Of a stretch of DNA of 64,000 bases, positions 1 through 10,989 are shown in pieces. Origin of the DNA: Elephas maximus indicus (Eukaryota; Chordata; Mammalia; Proboscidea; Elephantidae); assembly GCF_024166365.1 (NCBI RefSeq), contig NC_064830.1:88592721-88656720 (forward strand), in the 5' to 3' direction. How positions within the stretch are numbered: position 1 is the stretch's first letter; every line of letters begins with the position of its first letter. The notes beneath the pieces are model-generated. The model saw nothing but the letters and a program-made list of their open reading frames with translations, had not been told where the DNA came from and ran no database searches. The position numbers were made by a program, and so were the translations under genes.

Positions 1-130
1 CAACTCATAGTGACCCTATAGGATGAAGTAGCGCTGCACCATAGGATTTCCAAGGAGTGGCTGGTAGATTCAAGCTGCCAACCTTTTGGTTAGCAGCTGA
101 GCTCTTAACCACTGCACCATCAGGGCTCCA
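1..130 (-). repeat. AfroSINE-type tRNA-derived SINE, cut by window edge
   Basis: Minus-strand SINE. Positions 68-80 are the reverse complement of a B-box-like pol III promoter, and the tRNA-like head ends at 130. The RTE-like tail side runs off the left edge, so the target duplication cannot be seen. Confidence 0.9.
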
Positions 131-862
131 CCTGACACATAGTAGGACTCAAATATCTGGAACAAATTCCTCATGACCACCTTCAGAGGTAAATATTATT
201 ATTCTCATTTCACAACTACAAAAACAGAGACACGGAGATTAAATGAGTGGCTTAAGCAGCATCTCCAACCCCAATTTTGGTCTCAAGCCTGTGCCCTTGA
301 CCCTGCAGTATCTAGCAGTTACAAAATGCTTATGTGTGTAACAGTGGAAGGCTGGAAACAACCTAATTTCCCCTCAAGAGGGTAGTCGCTAAATAAATTA
401 CAACATTAGCCATACTGAAATAGCCTATAAAAGCCACCTATAAACGAATTAAGCAGATCTATATGCACTTATGTGGAACAATCTCCAAGCTGCTGTTGCT
501 TGAAAATAGCAAGATGTAGGACAATGCATTGCATGTGCTCTTATCTGTGAAAAATAAGCAGGATGGCTGTACACATGTCAGCTGGCTATGCAGGGAAATG
601 GTCTGGAAGGACACTCCAGAGATTGTTGACAAGGCAGGGAGGAGGCTGGGGTCTCTATGGGAGGAAGCCTTTGCATTACATTCTGCATTGTTGGAATTCT
701 GCGTCATTAGCATTTCCTTTTTTTTCAGCAACATAAATCTTCCGCCTAACTTAACTCAAATAAATCTACAGGGCTTAGATGACAAATTCACAGTCCCACC
801 TCCAGCCCTCTGCACTCCAGCTCTCCTCTTTCAGCTGGTCCTTCTGTTTGCCATTCTAAATC
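131..862. other. No recognised feature
   Basis: AT-moderate unique-looking sequence. Short open frames on both strands (for example 529-924) show no family resemblance and no exon-like boundaries. I see nothing supportable here. Confidence 0.5.
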
Positions 863-1015
863 AGGCTTCCCAAACCCTAAGGAGCCTGAATCACCTGGGG
901 CTCTTGTCAAACTGTAGGTTCTGATTCAGCAGGCCTGGGGTGGGTTCTAAGATTCTGCATTTCTAACAAATTACCAGGTGATGATGATGCTGTGGTCCAT
1001 GGATCACTTTTTGAA
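863..1015 (-). repeat. MER5A-like hAT-Charlie DNA transposon
   Basis: The block runs from the 'gaatcacctgggg' motif at the left through 'ggcctggggtggg' in the middle to 'ttaccaggtgatgatgatgctg' like sequence at the right, the arrangement of MER5A in reverse. It is a non-autonomous hAT relic with no coding capacity. Confidence 0.7.
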
Positions 1016-1805
1016 TGGCAAGATTCTAAATAACATGCTAATAAAGCTATTTCTTGATTTTTCTGTTTTTGATCTTAATTCCTAATATAGAAAATGAAAA
1101 TGTAGCTTTCAAACCCTAGCCCCCTTGCTCACACACATACTTCTCTGTCCTCATCCTCCCAATTTAGTGACATATCCTTTTTGGTTAAGCTAATTTTTAG
1201 TGTTTACATCATTATGCCTTTGTAGATAATATTCACAGCTCAGCCACATAGTATCCTATGATTACATTTTCCTTCTTGTGCAACTTTTTGTTTTCCCTTG
1301 AGTTAATAATTGCTTGCTTTTGTTCATTTCACCTTCGTTATTGTATTTGAAAACCCTCCTGACACAACTGAAAATCTTTCACATGTTCTACCTCTTGGAG
1401 CCCCCATCCTCCTGTTTCAATATAGATTGGTTGCCCCATATATTTCATGTTCAATTAAAAAAAAAAAATGGGTTGGTGGGCAGATATGGCAGGAAGCAGA
1501 AGGGAGGGTTCAAAGCCTCAGTTATGAATTGGGCCCAATGATTGCTTCTTCCTTGTAATAATACCCCAGCGTTGCCCCAGTTTTTAACATGCTAGAAGTA
1601 TTTCGAAACTGACTTTACCAGTGTCCCTTGCAGCCAAGGGGCCAACTACTTGCAGAGAGAACATAAATGGAAGTGAGGATAGGCCTAGGCACTTACGTGT
1701 CACTCCATCTTCCTCCTTCAGGGCCAAAATGTGAAATAGTGCTCATAAGGCAGCTTCAACTAGAAGGACCACCTACCTCTGACTGTTATGTAAGAGAGAA
1801 ACAAC
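1016..1805. other. No clear feature; possible old interspersed repeat in the right half
   Basis: Contains an A-run near 1458 and the stretch 1580-1790, which looks like a common ancestral mammalian repeat ('gaaactgactttaccag', 'tgtcccttgcagc'), but I cannot assign a family. No exon-like frame is seen. Confidence 0.35.
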
Positions 1806-2299
1806 ATCCTACCTTCTGGAGAAAAATGTGGACTAGAACCTCAAATTCCTAAAAAAAAAAAAAGTAATAATACTAATAAACAGACCTATTGAATTGGTTG
1901 AGAATAGAGGACTCCCCAAGACTATTGCCCTGAGATACTCTTCAAACCTTGAGCCAAAACTAACCCCTGAGGTCACCTTGGAGCTAAATAACAAATTGGG
2001 TCAAAAAATAATGAATATCACCCGTAAGCATTGTGTTCCTTTAAAAAGTCACCTATATGAGACTGAAAAGTCAACAATTACTTTAAAACAAAGATGAGAA
2101 CGTAAGGGGGCAGGGAAACTAGAGTACTGGAAACAGCAGCCAGGACAGAAATAATGAGAAGGTTCACACATTGTGAAGAACGTAACCAATGTCACTGAAC
2201 TTGTGTAGAAATTGTTGAATGGGAACCTAAACTACTTTGTAAACCTTCACCAGAAACACAATAAAATGTTATTAAAAAAAAAAAAAATCCTACCTTCTG
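1806..2299 (+). mobile_element. 5'-truncated L1 3' UTR with 13-bp target duplications
   Basis: An L1 3' UTR fragment occupies 1819-2286 and ends in AATAAA followed by a run of A. The same 13 bases (atcctaccttctg) stand on both sides, at 1806-1818 and 2287-2299, the hallmark of target-primed reverse transcription. Its 3' UTR is shared with the copies near 13.1-13.5 kb and, on the other strand, at 17.7 and 26.1 kb. No ORF2 remains. Confidence 0.9.
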
Positions 2300-3209
2300 T
2301 TAAAGAAAACTTGGACCAAATCTGATGTGGGACGTAACTGTGTTTGTTAAACATATATGTAATAAAACCGTTGCCATTTCAACATTCTTTACATGTATAA
2401 TTCAGTGACATTGTAATTTTTTCATGTGATACAATTCACAAGCTTCTTCTGGGAAGACATTGGCATTCTTGATTAAATGCTTAAGCAATATTCTGATAAA
2501 TTTTAATTCAGTTAAGACCTCTTCTAGGAAACTAGCCATCCTTCCATCTACTCAGCTGTCAATCAGGTGCTAATGATCTATAACCAGACTTTCTTTTGTG
2601 CCTGTGTTTGGTCTAACAACAAATATCACCAGCCATCCTCTTTCCTATAAATGTCCCTATCAGCTTGGTCAGACGCTTCCTCCCTCATAGCAAACCTGAA
2701 ATAAAACTTTGGCATATGCTCACAATTCATTTATCAGAAGGCTTGCTTGAGCCACTGTAATTTGGGGCCTCTCTTACAGCAGCTTAGTTGTACCCCAATA
2801 AATAGAGAGAGAAGGGCCATCTCCCACCCACCCTCACTGGACAGGAACCCCCCACAGGTGGGATCATTTCCTGGTCCTCCCTGGGACATACTCTGGTCTG
2901 GCCTATCTTTCTCCTCAGCACTTACCATCGTGTATTTTAAATATGTGAATGTGCACCAGTGACTACTGAATTTAAATCTGAAATGGGAGCCAGTTGTGTC
3001 CATATCTGCTTCCCACCTCAGACTATGAGTAAGTCAGATTCTGTCCCAGGGTATCATTCAGGTGTTTAGTGAAGGACTTTGAAAAACATCAGGCAGACAC
3101 GTGGCAAACGTGCCGGGGGAAAACCAGAGAAAGGGGTTTTGTCCATACCCCAAAACCCCCCAGGGAACACAACCACCCCAGGAGATTGAACTAGGCTTCT
3201 AACTGACCA
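2300..3209. other. No recognised feature
   Basis: Unique-looking, AT-rich to 2650 and more balanced afterwards. Open frames at 2734-3003 on the minus strand and 2747-2962 on the plus strand overlap one another and resemble nothing I know. Confidence 0.45.
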
Positions 3210-3500
3210 GTTACTGTGTGCTAGCTACCATCCTAAGCATTTTACATGCCTGTCTCATATAATTCTCCCAATGACCCCATGAGGTTGGTATTTGGAGTAA
3301 ACATTGACAGCTTTTGCCTGTTCAGCATCCATGGGGATAAAAAGAAATAAATGAATAAAAACAAGGACAAGCCCCTGCATGGACCAGGAATAATAATGAT
3401 CTATGAACACCTCAGTCCAAAATGGAAAATAAGGGCCAGGGAGTGCTGGAACTTAAGTGGTGGAGGGGGAATTCAAGGCAGGTCTGTCCCACTGTGACAC
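3210..3500 (-). repeat. MIR SINE, degraded
   Basis: Reads as reverse-complement MIR: 'ttactgtgtgctagctacc', 'gcattttacatgcctgtctc', 'ccccatgaggttggta', then after a gap the 'gaattcaaggcaggtctgt' part. The middle (3310-3420) is poorly preserved or inserted. Confidence 0.65.
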
Positions 3501-4619
3501 CTATGCCCCGGGAGTCCTTCTCCAACTGGACCTGGTGTCCGCTGGGGCCTGGGTAGGGAAGGGAAGGGGCCAGAATGGGGCATGGGTGAACTGGGTGGCT
3601 AAGGCCTGGCAGCAGAGGTAGTCCTGGGTGCTGGGCCCCAGAGGGCCTGTGGTTAAGCTAAGAACTCAGCAGATAGCCCTGTAGGCCGCCCAAGCATTTC
3701 CAGCCAGCCAGGGGTGGGGCCCTGAGTCGGGGGGAGCGGGGTACAGTGGGGAGGCCTTCGGTTATCTGGGAAGTGGGCAGGGCCTTTCGGAGGTCAGGCA
3801 TCTCAGGCCCCTTCCTTTTTTGGAGGTTCCTTGTTTTAGAAATATTAAGAAACGCAAAAAAAAACCCAGCGTTAGAAAGGTTGTGGTGCATCTAAAATGT
3901 TTACACTTGCTAAATTAAAACTTTTAACACATACACACAAGTCTTGAGAGTGCAATATAGTTGTTCCACTCACAAGATAATTGCAGGATGCAGAAAGGAC
4001 ATTGACTGGGGGCACCGGGTGTGGTCTGACCTGGGACTCACTCTTAATGAATGTTCTCGGCTCTCAATCCTGTCAGAAATTGTCTGTGCCTGAGTGTGGA
4101 ACTGCACAGAGAAATAACATTGAAAGTCTACATCGGAGGATCTTCAGGAACATGATGCCTGGGTCAGATACCGCCCCCCATACACCCCAAGACAGGCCTG
4201 GGAGCCAGGCCAGAGCCCAGGAGGATGACTGGAATGGTGAGCAGGGGAAGGATCCTCTAGGCCCCAAAACATCAGGCCTAGGGTTGCAGCCTGACTACAG
4301 CCCCCAAAAGCTGGTGGGGCTGACCCTGCTAGGGCATTTCTGATCCATAGGTCTGACACTGAGGACTGGAGGCTCCAAGAGCACTCTTAGAAGGGTTGGG
4401 AATGGCCAAGACGTAAATGCACAGACTTTCTGCCCTGGGCCAGGCTTGGGAGCCAAAGGGTGACTCTTTCCCCAGGCAGGAGTCAGAAGGGGGTAGGGGT
4501 AGGAGAAGGAAAGGTAGCATCTCAGCCTACTGTAAACTGGATGTGAGCCTTCACCCCCTAGCCCAACAGCCAGGCCCAGCCACCCAAACAGGAGACAGAC
4601 AGGGCTTCACAGCCACTAA
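3501..4619. other. No recognised feature
   Basis: GC-rich unique sequence. A 120-residue plus-strand frame at 3981-4343 has overlapping minus-strand frames of similar length and no splice-like borders, so I do not call it coding. Confidence 0.4.
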
Positions 4620-4735
4620 GAATTAAAACCTATCGATTTTCCCCATTAGTCAGAGAACGCCATCAGAGTGCATTAAAACCAGGCAAAGCAGCAGCATCGT
4701 GAATAATTAACATGTGCAAATGACAACCCTGTGGA
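4620..4735. promoter_or_regulatory. Candidate conserved non-coding element
   Basis: An AT-richer island in GC-rich unique DNA with closely packed homeodomain/POU-like words: 'ccattagtcag', 'gcattaaaacc', 'gaataattaac' and 'atgtgcaaatgac'. There is no repeat match and no open frame of note. Regulatory function is inferred from composition only. Confidence 0.3.
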
Positions 4736-4934
4736 GCCCAGAGGAGGGGGGAAGGGGTGCCAAGAGACCTGGGCACCCTGACCCCTTCCGACCCCCACCC
4801 CAGGGAGCCATAGCCTGGGCTGCCCCTCTGCTCCTTCTTCTCTGCACAGACCCCTCCCTCTCCTCCTCCCTGAATCTCCACCTTTTCTCTTGTCACCTTT
4901 GAATGCCTGTCCCCTCTTCAAGAGAACACAAAGT

Positions 4935-5130
4935 CTGGGGGCAAGCGGCCCAGACTGGCACTGGATACAGAAGACAGAGCATTGAGATGAGAGAGTCCCC
5001 GGCTGTGCTGTGTCACTGGGTGACCTCAGGGAGTCACTGCCCCTTTGTTTCTGTTCCTCTGTACAGCATAGGGGTTGGACTACCTGGTCTGTAGCTAAGT
5101 CTGTAAGCCTGTGGTTCTGGAAGGACAGTG
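4935..5130 (+). repeat. MIR-like SINE
   Basis: Shows the MIR core order: 'ctgtgtcactgggtgacctc', 'gggagtcactgcccc', 'ctgttcctctgta', followed by 'ggttggactacctggtctgt'. Degraded, no terminal duplications visible. Confidence 0.55.
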
Positions 5131-5212
5131 ACAGGCCCAAAGCCACATGGCTAGTCTGTTGCAGGTCTCCTAAGCCATCTCTCCAGCCCATCTTATAGGG
5201 TGCCTTTGAGCA

Positions 5213-5354
5213 AATCAGAAAAAGGCACCTCCTTTCCTAATTGGGTAGACCAATTAGGAAAAAGTATTCTTCTGGGAGCCATCAGTTAGAAAAAGGTATC
5301 TCTCTCGGAAGCCCACTCTTTAGGTGGACCAATTAGATGAAAGCATGCTCTCTG
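5213..5354. repeat. CCAAT minisatellite, left part
   Basis: Imperfect units of roughly 30-45 bp built on 'ccaattag-aaaaagg-' followed by a C/T-rich stretch. Four degenerate units are visible. The array continues at 6400-6560 on the far side of an RTE insertion. Confidence 0.75.
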
Positions 5355-6392
5355 GATCATAACAAATTGTGAAGAATGGGAATTCCAGAATGCTTAATTG
5401 TGCTCATGAGGAACTTTTACATAGATCAAGAGGCAGTTGTTCAGACAGAACAAGGGGATACTGATTGGTTTAGAGTCAGGAAAGGTGTGCGTCAGGGTTG
5501 TATCCTTTCATCATACCTATTCAATCTGTGTGCTGAGCAGATAATCTGAGAAGCTGGACTATATGAAGAAGAACAGGGCATCAGGATTGGAGGAAGACTC
5601 ACTAACAACCTGCATTATGCAGATGACACAACCTTGCTTGCTGAAAGTGAAAAAGACTTGCAGCACTTACTAATGAAGATCAAAGACCACAGCCTTCAGT
5701 ATGGGTTACACCTTAGCATAAAGAAAACAAAAATCCTCACAACTGGACCGATGAGCAACATCATGACAAACGGAGAAAAGACTGAAATTGTCAAGGATTT
5801 CATTTTACTTGGATCCACAATCAACACCCATCCTGGAAGCAGCAGTCAAGAAATCAATGGATGCATTGCATTGGGTAAATCTCCTGCAAGGGACCTCTTT
5901 AAAGTGTTAAAAGCAAAGATGTCACCTTGAAGACTAAGGTGCGCCTGACCCAAGCCATGGTATTTTCAATAGCATCACACGCATGTGAAAGCTGGACAAT
6001 GAATAAGAAAGACCGGAGAAGAATTGACGACTTTGAATTGTGGTGTTGGCGAAGAATATTGACTATACCATGGACTGCCAAAAGAACGAACAAATCTGTC
6101 TTGGAAACAGTACAACCAGAATGCTCCTTAGAGATGGTGAGACTGCTATTACATACTTTGGACATGTCAGAAGCGATCAGTCCCTGGAGGACATCATGCT
6201 TGGCAAAGCACAAGGTTAGTGGAAAAGAGGAAGACCCTCAACTAGATGGATTGACACAGTGGCTGCAACGATGAGCTCAAGCATAACAACGATTGTAAGG
6301 ATGGCGCAGGACCGGGCAGCGTTTCCTTCTGTCCTGCATAGGGACGCTATGAGTCGGAACCGACTGGAGGGCACCTAACAACAACAACGTGT
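5355..6392 (+). mobile_element. RTE-class LINE, 5'-truncated, decayed
   Basis: About 1 kb of the 3' half of an RTE-type LINE (RTE1_LA-like). The reverse transcriptase catalytic block YADD is encoded at 5616-5627 in the frame that runs open to 5930. A frameshift around 5930 moves the reading into the 5927-6274 frame, which carries the ORF's C-terminal part. The element ends in a tail shared with the AfroSINEs ('atgagtcggaaccgact') and an 'aacaacaac' run. It is inserted in the middle of the CCAAT minisatellite. Truncation and frameshift make it inactive. Confidence 0.9.
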
Positions 6393-6399
6393 TACCTGA

Positions 6400-6560
6400 A
6401 CAGACCAATCAGAAAAAGGTCTCCCTTTTGGGGTGGACCAATTAGAAAAAGGACCCCTTTCAGGCTAACCAGTAAGAAAAGGGCTCCTGTCAGAAGAACC
6501 AATAAGAAAAAGGTATCCTTTTGGGTGAGCCAATTAGAAAAAGGCATCCCCCCAAGCTGT
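6400..6560. repeat. CCAAT minisatellite, right part
   Basis: Five units, mostly 30-31 bp, each starting 'ccaat(t/c/a)ag-aaaaagg' (6403, 6437, 6470, 6499 and 6530 areas). The CCAAT pentamer recurs in nearly every unit, at the same spacing. The minus-strand reading gives an artefactual hydrophobic repeat protein. Confidence 0.8.
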
Positions 6561-6999
6561 GGCGCTAAAGGTGGAAGGCAGAGCAGAAGCAGGGCCTGCT
6601 CTCGGCTCTCACCTGCCCTCTTCCGGGTGCCCTTGTGCAGTGTGCGCAGCCTAAACAACTGTATGCTGCGACTGTGTCCCCAGCTCCCACCCGCTTTTGG
6701 CCAAGGAGCCCCAGACTTGTTCCAGCCACCTGAATTCAATTCAACGTACGTAAATGTTTCTTTCCATGTCCCTGCCCTCAGCTCCTCAGCTGGCACAAGT
6801 TCCAACCGCCATCGCCTTCCCCCTGGGAAGAGCAGCGCTAGAATGGCCTTCTCCGAGTCTGATTGTGTCATCCCTGTCCCTTCCCAGCCCAGCAGTTCAC
6901 CACAGGCGCATCTGGTCCCTGGAGCCGTTGCATACTCCCTTTCCCTGCTTACGATGTGGCACCTCTGTAGCCCCCTGGAAAACTTGACTCGCTCTTCAA
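6561..6999. other. No recognised feature
   Basis: GC-moderate unique sequence with overlapping open frames on both strands (6525-7184 plus, 6392-7042 minus). Part of each frame is repeat (minisatellite left, L2 right), which argues against coding. Confidence 0.4.
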
Positions 7000-7566
7000 G
7001 GCCTGGCTTAAAATCTTTGCTGTTCCTCATTTCCTTTCTCAAATGTGCCTGGCAAGTTCTTCCCTCCAGGCCCTTGCACCTGCTGACCCCTCTTCCTGGA
7101 ATGTTTTCCTCCAGGCCCCCTGACTGGCTCTTCCTCCTTCAGGTTTCAGCTCCAGTGTCACTTCCTGGGGGAATTCTCCCCTGAACGCCAACCTAACCAC
7201 CTCCTCATCTGCCTCTCTCACAGCTCCCTCCCTGTTTCATTTTTTTTCGTGGCACTTATCACAGTCTGAGCTTATTTTTCCTTTGTTCATCGCTGCTGTG
7301 AACAATTGTGCATGTTGTAAACTGCAGAGGAGGTGGTGGCAGGGAGTGAAAGCCAGCCTTCTACCCACACTACAACTGGTGCTCTTGGGGCTGCACCTGC
7401 CTGTAGGTGAGCACCTTTCTCTATTTCACACAATGATATGGGGGCGAGCTGAGGGCCCACTAGCCTCCTGCAGTGAAATGTAAGTCCAATCAAGGCAGGG
7501 ATATTGTCTGCTCTGTTCATTGCTGTGTGCCTAGCGCCTAGCACTTGCCTGGCACACAGTAGATGC
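7000..7566 (+). repeat. L2 LINE 3' end
   Basis: Characteristic L2 3' sequence: 'ggcccttgcacctgctgacc', 'ttcctggaatgttttcctcc', 'aggtttcagctccagtgtca', then 'ggcagggatattgtctgctc' and 'gcctggcacacagtagatgc'. The final 'caataaacattttt' lies at 7754 onward because a palindromic element is inserted between. Confidence 0.85.
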
Positions 7567-7753
7567 TTCAAACCAGTTCATTCGAGTTTGAACTGCTGCT
7601 GAGAGTTTGCGCAGTTTTAACAAGTTCCCAGGAAGTTATACATAAAAATCACCTGGGATCTTATTAAAAATTAGATTCTAATTCAGTATATCTGGAATGG
7701 AAATGGGAATTCTCAGCAGGTATTTGAATCAGAACGAACCGATTCAAAGCCCT
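7567..7753. mobile_element. ~187-bp element with inverted ends, copy 1 (MITE-like)
   Basis: The two ends are diverged inverted repeats: 'cttcaaaccagttcatt' at the left and the complement of 'aacgaaccgattcaaag' at the right, followed inward by 'ctgctgag' on both sides. It interrupts the L2 tail exactly between 'agtagatgc' and 'tgcaataaac'. Internal words resemble MER5/MER58-type hAT relics. No ORF. A related copy is at 12083-12266. Confidence 0.65.
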
Positions 7754-7774
7754 GCAATAAACATTTTTCAAGCA

Positions 7775-8979
7775 ATCAAATTCTACCCTAATTCCCTACT
7801 CCCACCCCAGACACCCACAGCTTTTCCCATGCTCCTCAGTACAAACACTAGGGGCTGCATCTGCTTCACCCCCGGGTCCCGCTGGACTCCACGTGGTTCA
7901 TCTGGATCCCACTGGAGAGTCAGCCACAGAACCAGGCCCAGAGTGGGCGATGGTGAGTGATAAGGGAAAGCAGGGGTGGCGCAGTGAATCCATGGGTGGA
8001 CTGTGAGTTGTGGTGCCCTAGGGATGTGGGGGCAGAACTGGGGTGCCACCCTTCCCCTAGCTTCCCATGGCTACCTCACCAGGAAGCCTGTCCTTGCCTG
8101 TCCTGCCGGCCTCCCCAGCTCTGGCAGGGAAGGAGTTAACCTCGCCGCTTCTCAGCCTGAATGTGGAGCTATTAATACCCACAGCCAAGCCAATCTGCCT
8201 GCCAGAGCAGCCACTGGAGTCGAAGGGAGCAAGAGAGTGGAGGGAGCCTCCAGTCGGAGCCAGAGCTGGGACCAGGACTCCAGGGGCTAGAACTTTTCTC
8301 TGGGACTGTGTGGCACTGTGCCAGCTCAACTGGTCCTGACCCACCTTTCAGCTTCAGGCCCCAACCCTCTCTCCTGGAGTCCACCCGGGCCACCCACCCC
8401 AGCGGAGGAGAAGAAACTTTCTTAGGGAAAGCACCACCGCTGCTGTGTGGACTGGACAAGGAAGAGCAGACAGCTGGACAAGCAGCTGGACAGATGGGCA
8501 GGTCACCTGCAAGCTTGTCCTCCTAGTCCTGATTCTGACAGACAGCAGCAGAGTGGGCAGCCGAGGGACGTAGGGCTCCTCGGGGGGGCAGTGAGGGGGC
8601 CTGCCGGACCTCTGTCCACCAACGAGCCACCCCTGTGTACAGGCTGCTGGAAGCTGCTTCCCAAGGCCCACCCGGGTGGCCGGAACTCCTGTGGGTCAGG
8701 ACAGGAGTCCCAGTCAGAGCCACGGGCTCTTCCACCCACCGAGGCGACGGGCAACCTGAGTGAAAAGGCACAGGTGGCAGGTGGGCAGGTGTGGGGCCCC
8801 GAGGCCGACAGGCTGCTGACCCTGGAGCACTCTGGCTCGGGGACCCCTGCCCAGGCTGGGGATGATGCTCCCGCGACCACCACCAGCCACCCCTGCCCCA
8901 TCGTGGAGCTGCCCCCGGCCTGGCCCGTGGGCTGTAAAGCAGAGGATGTGTCAGCCTTCTGCTTCATCTGCTTCCACAG
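7775..8979. other. GC-rich unique sequence
   Basis: Not recognisably repetitive. Many overlapping frames in both directions, the longest 8447-9313 plus, look like a GC-rich composition effect. Contains 'gagctattaatacccacagc' near 8170, a word cluster that could be regulatory. The candidate 42-bp exon follows directly. Confidence 0.4.
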
Positions 8980-9021
8980 GGAGAAGGAGGAGGAGCTGCT
9001 GGAAGAGATCCCACTGCGGAG
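8980..9021 (+). other. Candidate 42-bp internal exon
   Basis: A pyrimidine-rich run ending 'cttccacag' (to 8979) gives a strong acceptor, and 'GCGGAG' followed by 'gtcagt' at 9022 gives a good donor. The 42 bases are a multiple of three and one frame reads as an acidic helix-like peptide (EKEEELLEEIPLR). I do not recognise the protein. No partner exons are identified nearby, so it may equally be a chance pair of splice-like sites in GC-rich DNA. Confidence 0.25.
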
Positions 9022-9269
9022 GTCAGTGCCCGTGGGTGGGCGTGCGTGGGCAGTGGGTAGGAGGGCAAGGGCCCAGGGTTCAGACCTGGGGGCCCCTCTG
9101 AGACCTGGCAGTCCGACTCCTGAGCCTCTCCATCCGGCCACTGCAAAGGTCAATGCCATGGGCAGGAAGGGCACAGGCGGCACGGCCTGGTGGGCCTGCC
9201 CCCAAGTCTCTCCATCCATGCACTGCTTACCACTCACTGCCACCTCCCTGCTGAGACTTCCAGCTCTCT

Positions 9270-9690
9270 CACCTGGTTGTCACCACAACCTCCTCCCTGT
9301 CTCTTCCTCCTAGCCCCAGGGTGACTATCCTGCCCTCTCCCATTGTGGTCCGGCCCCTCTCCTGCTCAGAGCCGTCCATGGCTCTTTGGCTTCCATGGGA
9401 TGAAGTTGACACTTGACTGGTCATTCAAGGCCTGTGTGATCTGGGTCAACACCTCCCATCTCATCTAGCTCTGTCCCCCTATATTCACTCCATGGAACGA
9501 GCCACCTTGGCTTCTGCCTGGAATTCCCTTCCCGTGGCTCCCCTCCATCCAGACCCAACTGTAACACCTCCTCCTCCAGGAAGCCCTCCAGGAAGCCCCA
9601 GTACTTCTCCATCCCAAGCTGAAAGCCATCTTTCTTCCTGCATTGCCCTAGCACCTAATAAGTGTTCAGTCTTCACTGAATTAATAAATG
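9270..9690 (+). repeat. L2 LINE 3' end
   Basis: L2 3' landmarks in order: 'catggctctttggcttccat', 'cattcaaggcctgtgtgatc', 'ttctgcctggaattcccttc', and a terminal 'attaataaatgacaa'. No intact coding sequence. Confidence 0.8.
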
Positions 9691-10189
9691 ACAATTGTGC
9701 ATATATTGTGGGTTTGTATATGTGTGTATGTGAGAGGGAGAGATAATGAAGATTTAGGTGGCTGAGTGGTTGTGTATTTGGGGGTGAGTGTGTGTGTTGT
9801 GACTGTGTCTACTTCTAAGTGAGAGCAGGTGTGAGCCAGATGTACCTATTTGGGGAGAGGGGTTGTGTACTGTGCCTGATAGGGGTTCACGCCCTAGGGG
9901 CCATTATCCCTTTTGCCAACTCTCCCCACCCCCAACTGTTGGAAAGCCCAGCTCAGGCCAAGTGCATTACCCAAGCCGTGGCCACAGGCTCCAGGAATGG
10001 ATGGAAAATCTGCAGGGGAGACAAGGGGTCACCTCTGCTCCAGCCCAGCCCGCCCACGCCTCCACCACTGCCTGAGTCAGCACTGCCCCGGGTGGAGAGA
10101 AGGGCAGATGAAGGGCCAAGCCTCGTGCCCCTCCAGGCCCTGGCAGGAGGGTGGGGTGCAGGCTCCTGCAGCCTGGGCCAGGGTCCTCC
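9691..10189. other. TG-rich low-complexity stretch, then unique DNA
   Basis: 9700-9830 is rich in impure TG/TGTA/GA words. 9860-10189 is GC-rich unique sequence with overlapping frames and no exon signals I trust. Confidence 0.45.
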
Positions 10190-10275
10190 CTGAATCTCTG
10201 AGGGATGCTGGGTCAGTTATTTCTCCTCTGTGGGCCTCTATCTCCTCATCTGTGAAATGGGGAGTGGGGGATGCT
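10190..10275 (+). repeat. MIR fragment
   Basis: Core words 'gggtcagttatttctcctct', 'gggcctctatctcctcatct' and 'gtgaaatgggg' mark a MIR in forward orientation. Confidence 0.65.
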
Positions 10276-10790
10276 CCTTGACAGTTGTCAGTTTGTCATT
10301 CAGCAAACAGTGCCTGAGTACCCACAGAGACCCCGGGCTTCACAGGGTCACAGCCTCCTGGGAGAGACAGACAAGTAAACAGATATTTTGGCACAGTGTG
10401 CTGGGTGCCATAGTGGGAGTGGGCGCCCAGTGCCAGGGAGTCAGGAAGAAAATGACCACCTCTGGCTGCAGGAGCTGTGGGGGCCCCACTGGGTCTTCTT
10501 CCAGATGGTGAATGGCGTTAAGGTAAGGGCACCACAGGCAGTGGGCACGGGCATGAGCAAAGGCTCAATGATATGAAAAGGAAGCTCTTAGGGTGGTGGC
10601 CATGAGGCCGGTGAGGTCAGGAGGAGGCAGATCAAGATGGGGCTTGACTGCTGAGCCAAGGACTTGATCCTTAGGTGATGGAGTGAGCAATGAGAAGAGT
10701 TGGAAGCAAGATAGGGACAAGTCAGGAGGCTCCAATGAGCTTATAGGTGTGGAAGTGCTTTTTGAATTCCAAAGCAATGGATGCATGATA
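10276..10790 (-). repeat. L2 LINE fragment
   Basis: Reverse-complement L2 landmarks: 'cattcagcaaacagtgcctga', 'gagagacagacaagtaaacag', and 'gctgagccaaggacttgatc'. Degraded. Confidence 0.6.
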
Positions 10791-10867
10791 GAATCATTAT
10801 TTTCATAGTTGGGGCTCAGAATACTTGTTGAATGAATGAATGCATGACTATGACATGTGCACCCTCC

Positions 10868-10975
10868 CAGGCCCCACCTTGGAGATTCTGTAGCCTCAAG
10901 TCTTAGAGATTGTGGACTTTTAACCAGATCCCCAGGTGAATGGCTTGAGCAAACCAGCCTTTGGGAAACATCAGG
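10868..10975 (+). repeat. MER5A-like fragment
   Basis: Words 'gccccaccttggagattctg', 'aaccagatccccaggtgaat' and 'cagcctttgggaaacatcag' fit a degraded MER5A-type hAT relic. Confidence 0.45.
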
Positions 10976-10989
10976 ATGAGATAGGCACA

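Noticed and set aside
6392..7042. 216-codon minus frame ending in hydrophobic repeats (GALFLLV, GVLFLIG)
   Set aside because: The repeats are the CCAAT minisatellite read backwards, and the rest runs into L2.
8447..9313. 288-codon plus-strand frame
   Set aside because: Mirrored by a 246-codon minus frame over the same bases, with no family resemblance. Only the 42-bp block with splice-like edges was kept, at low confidence.
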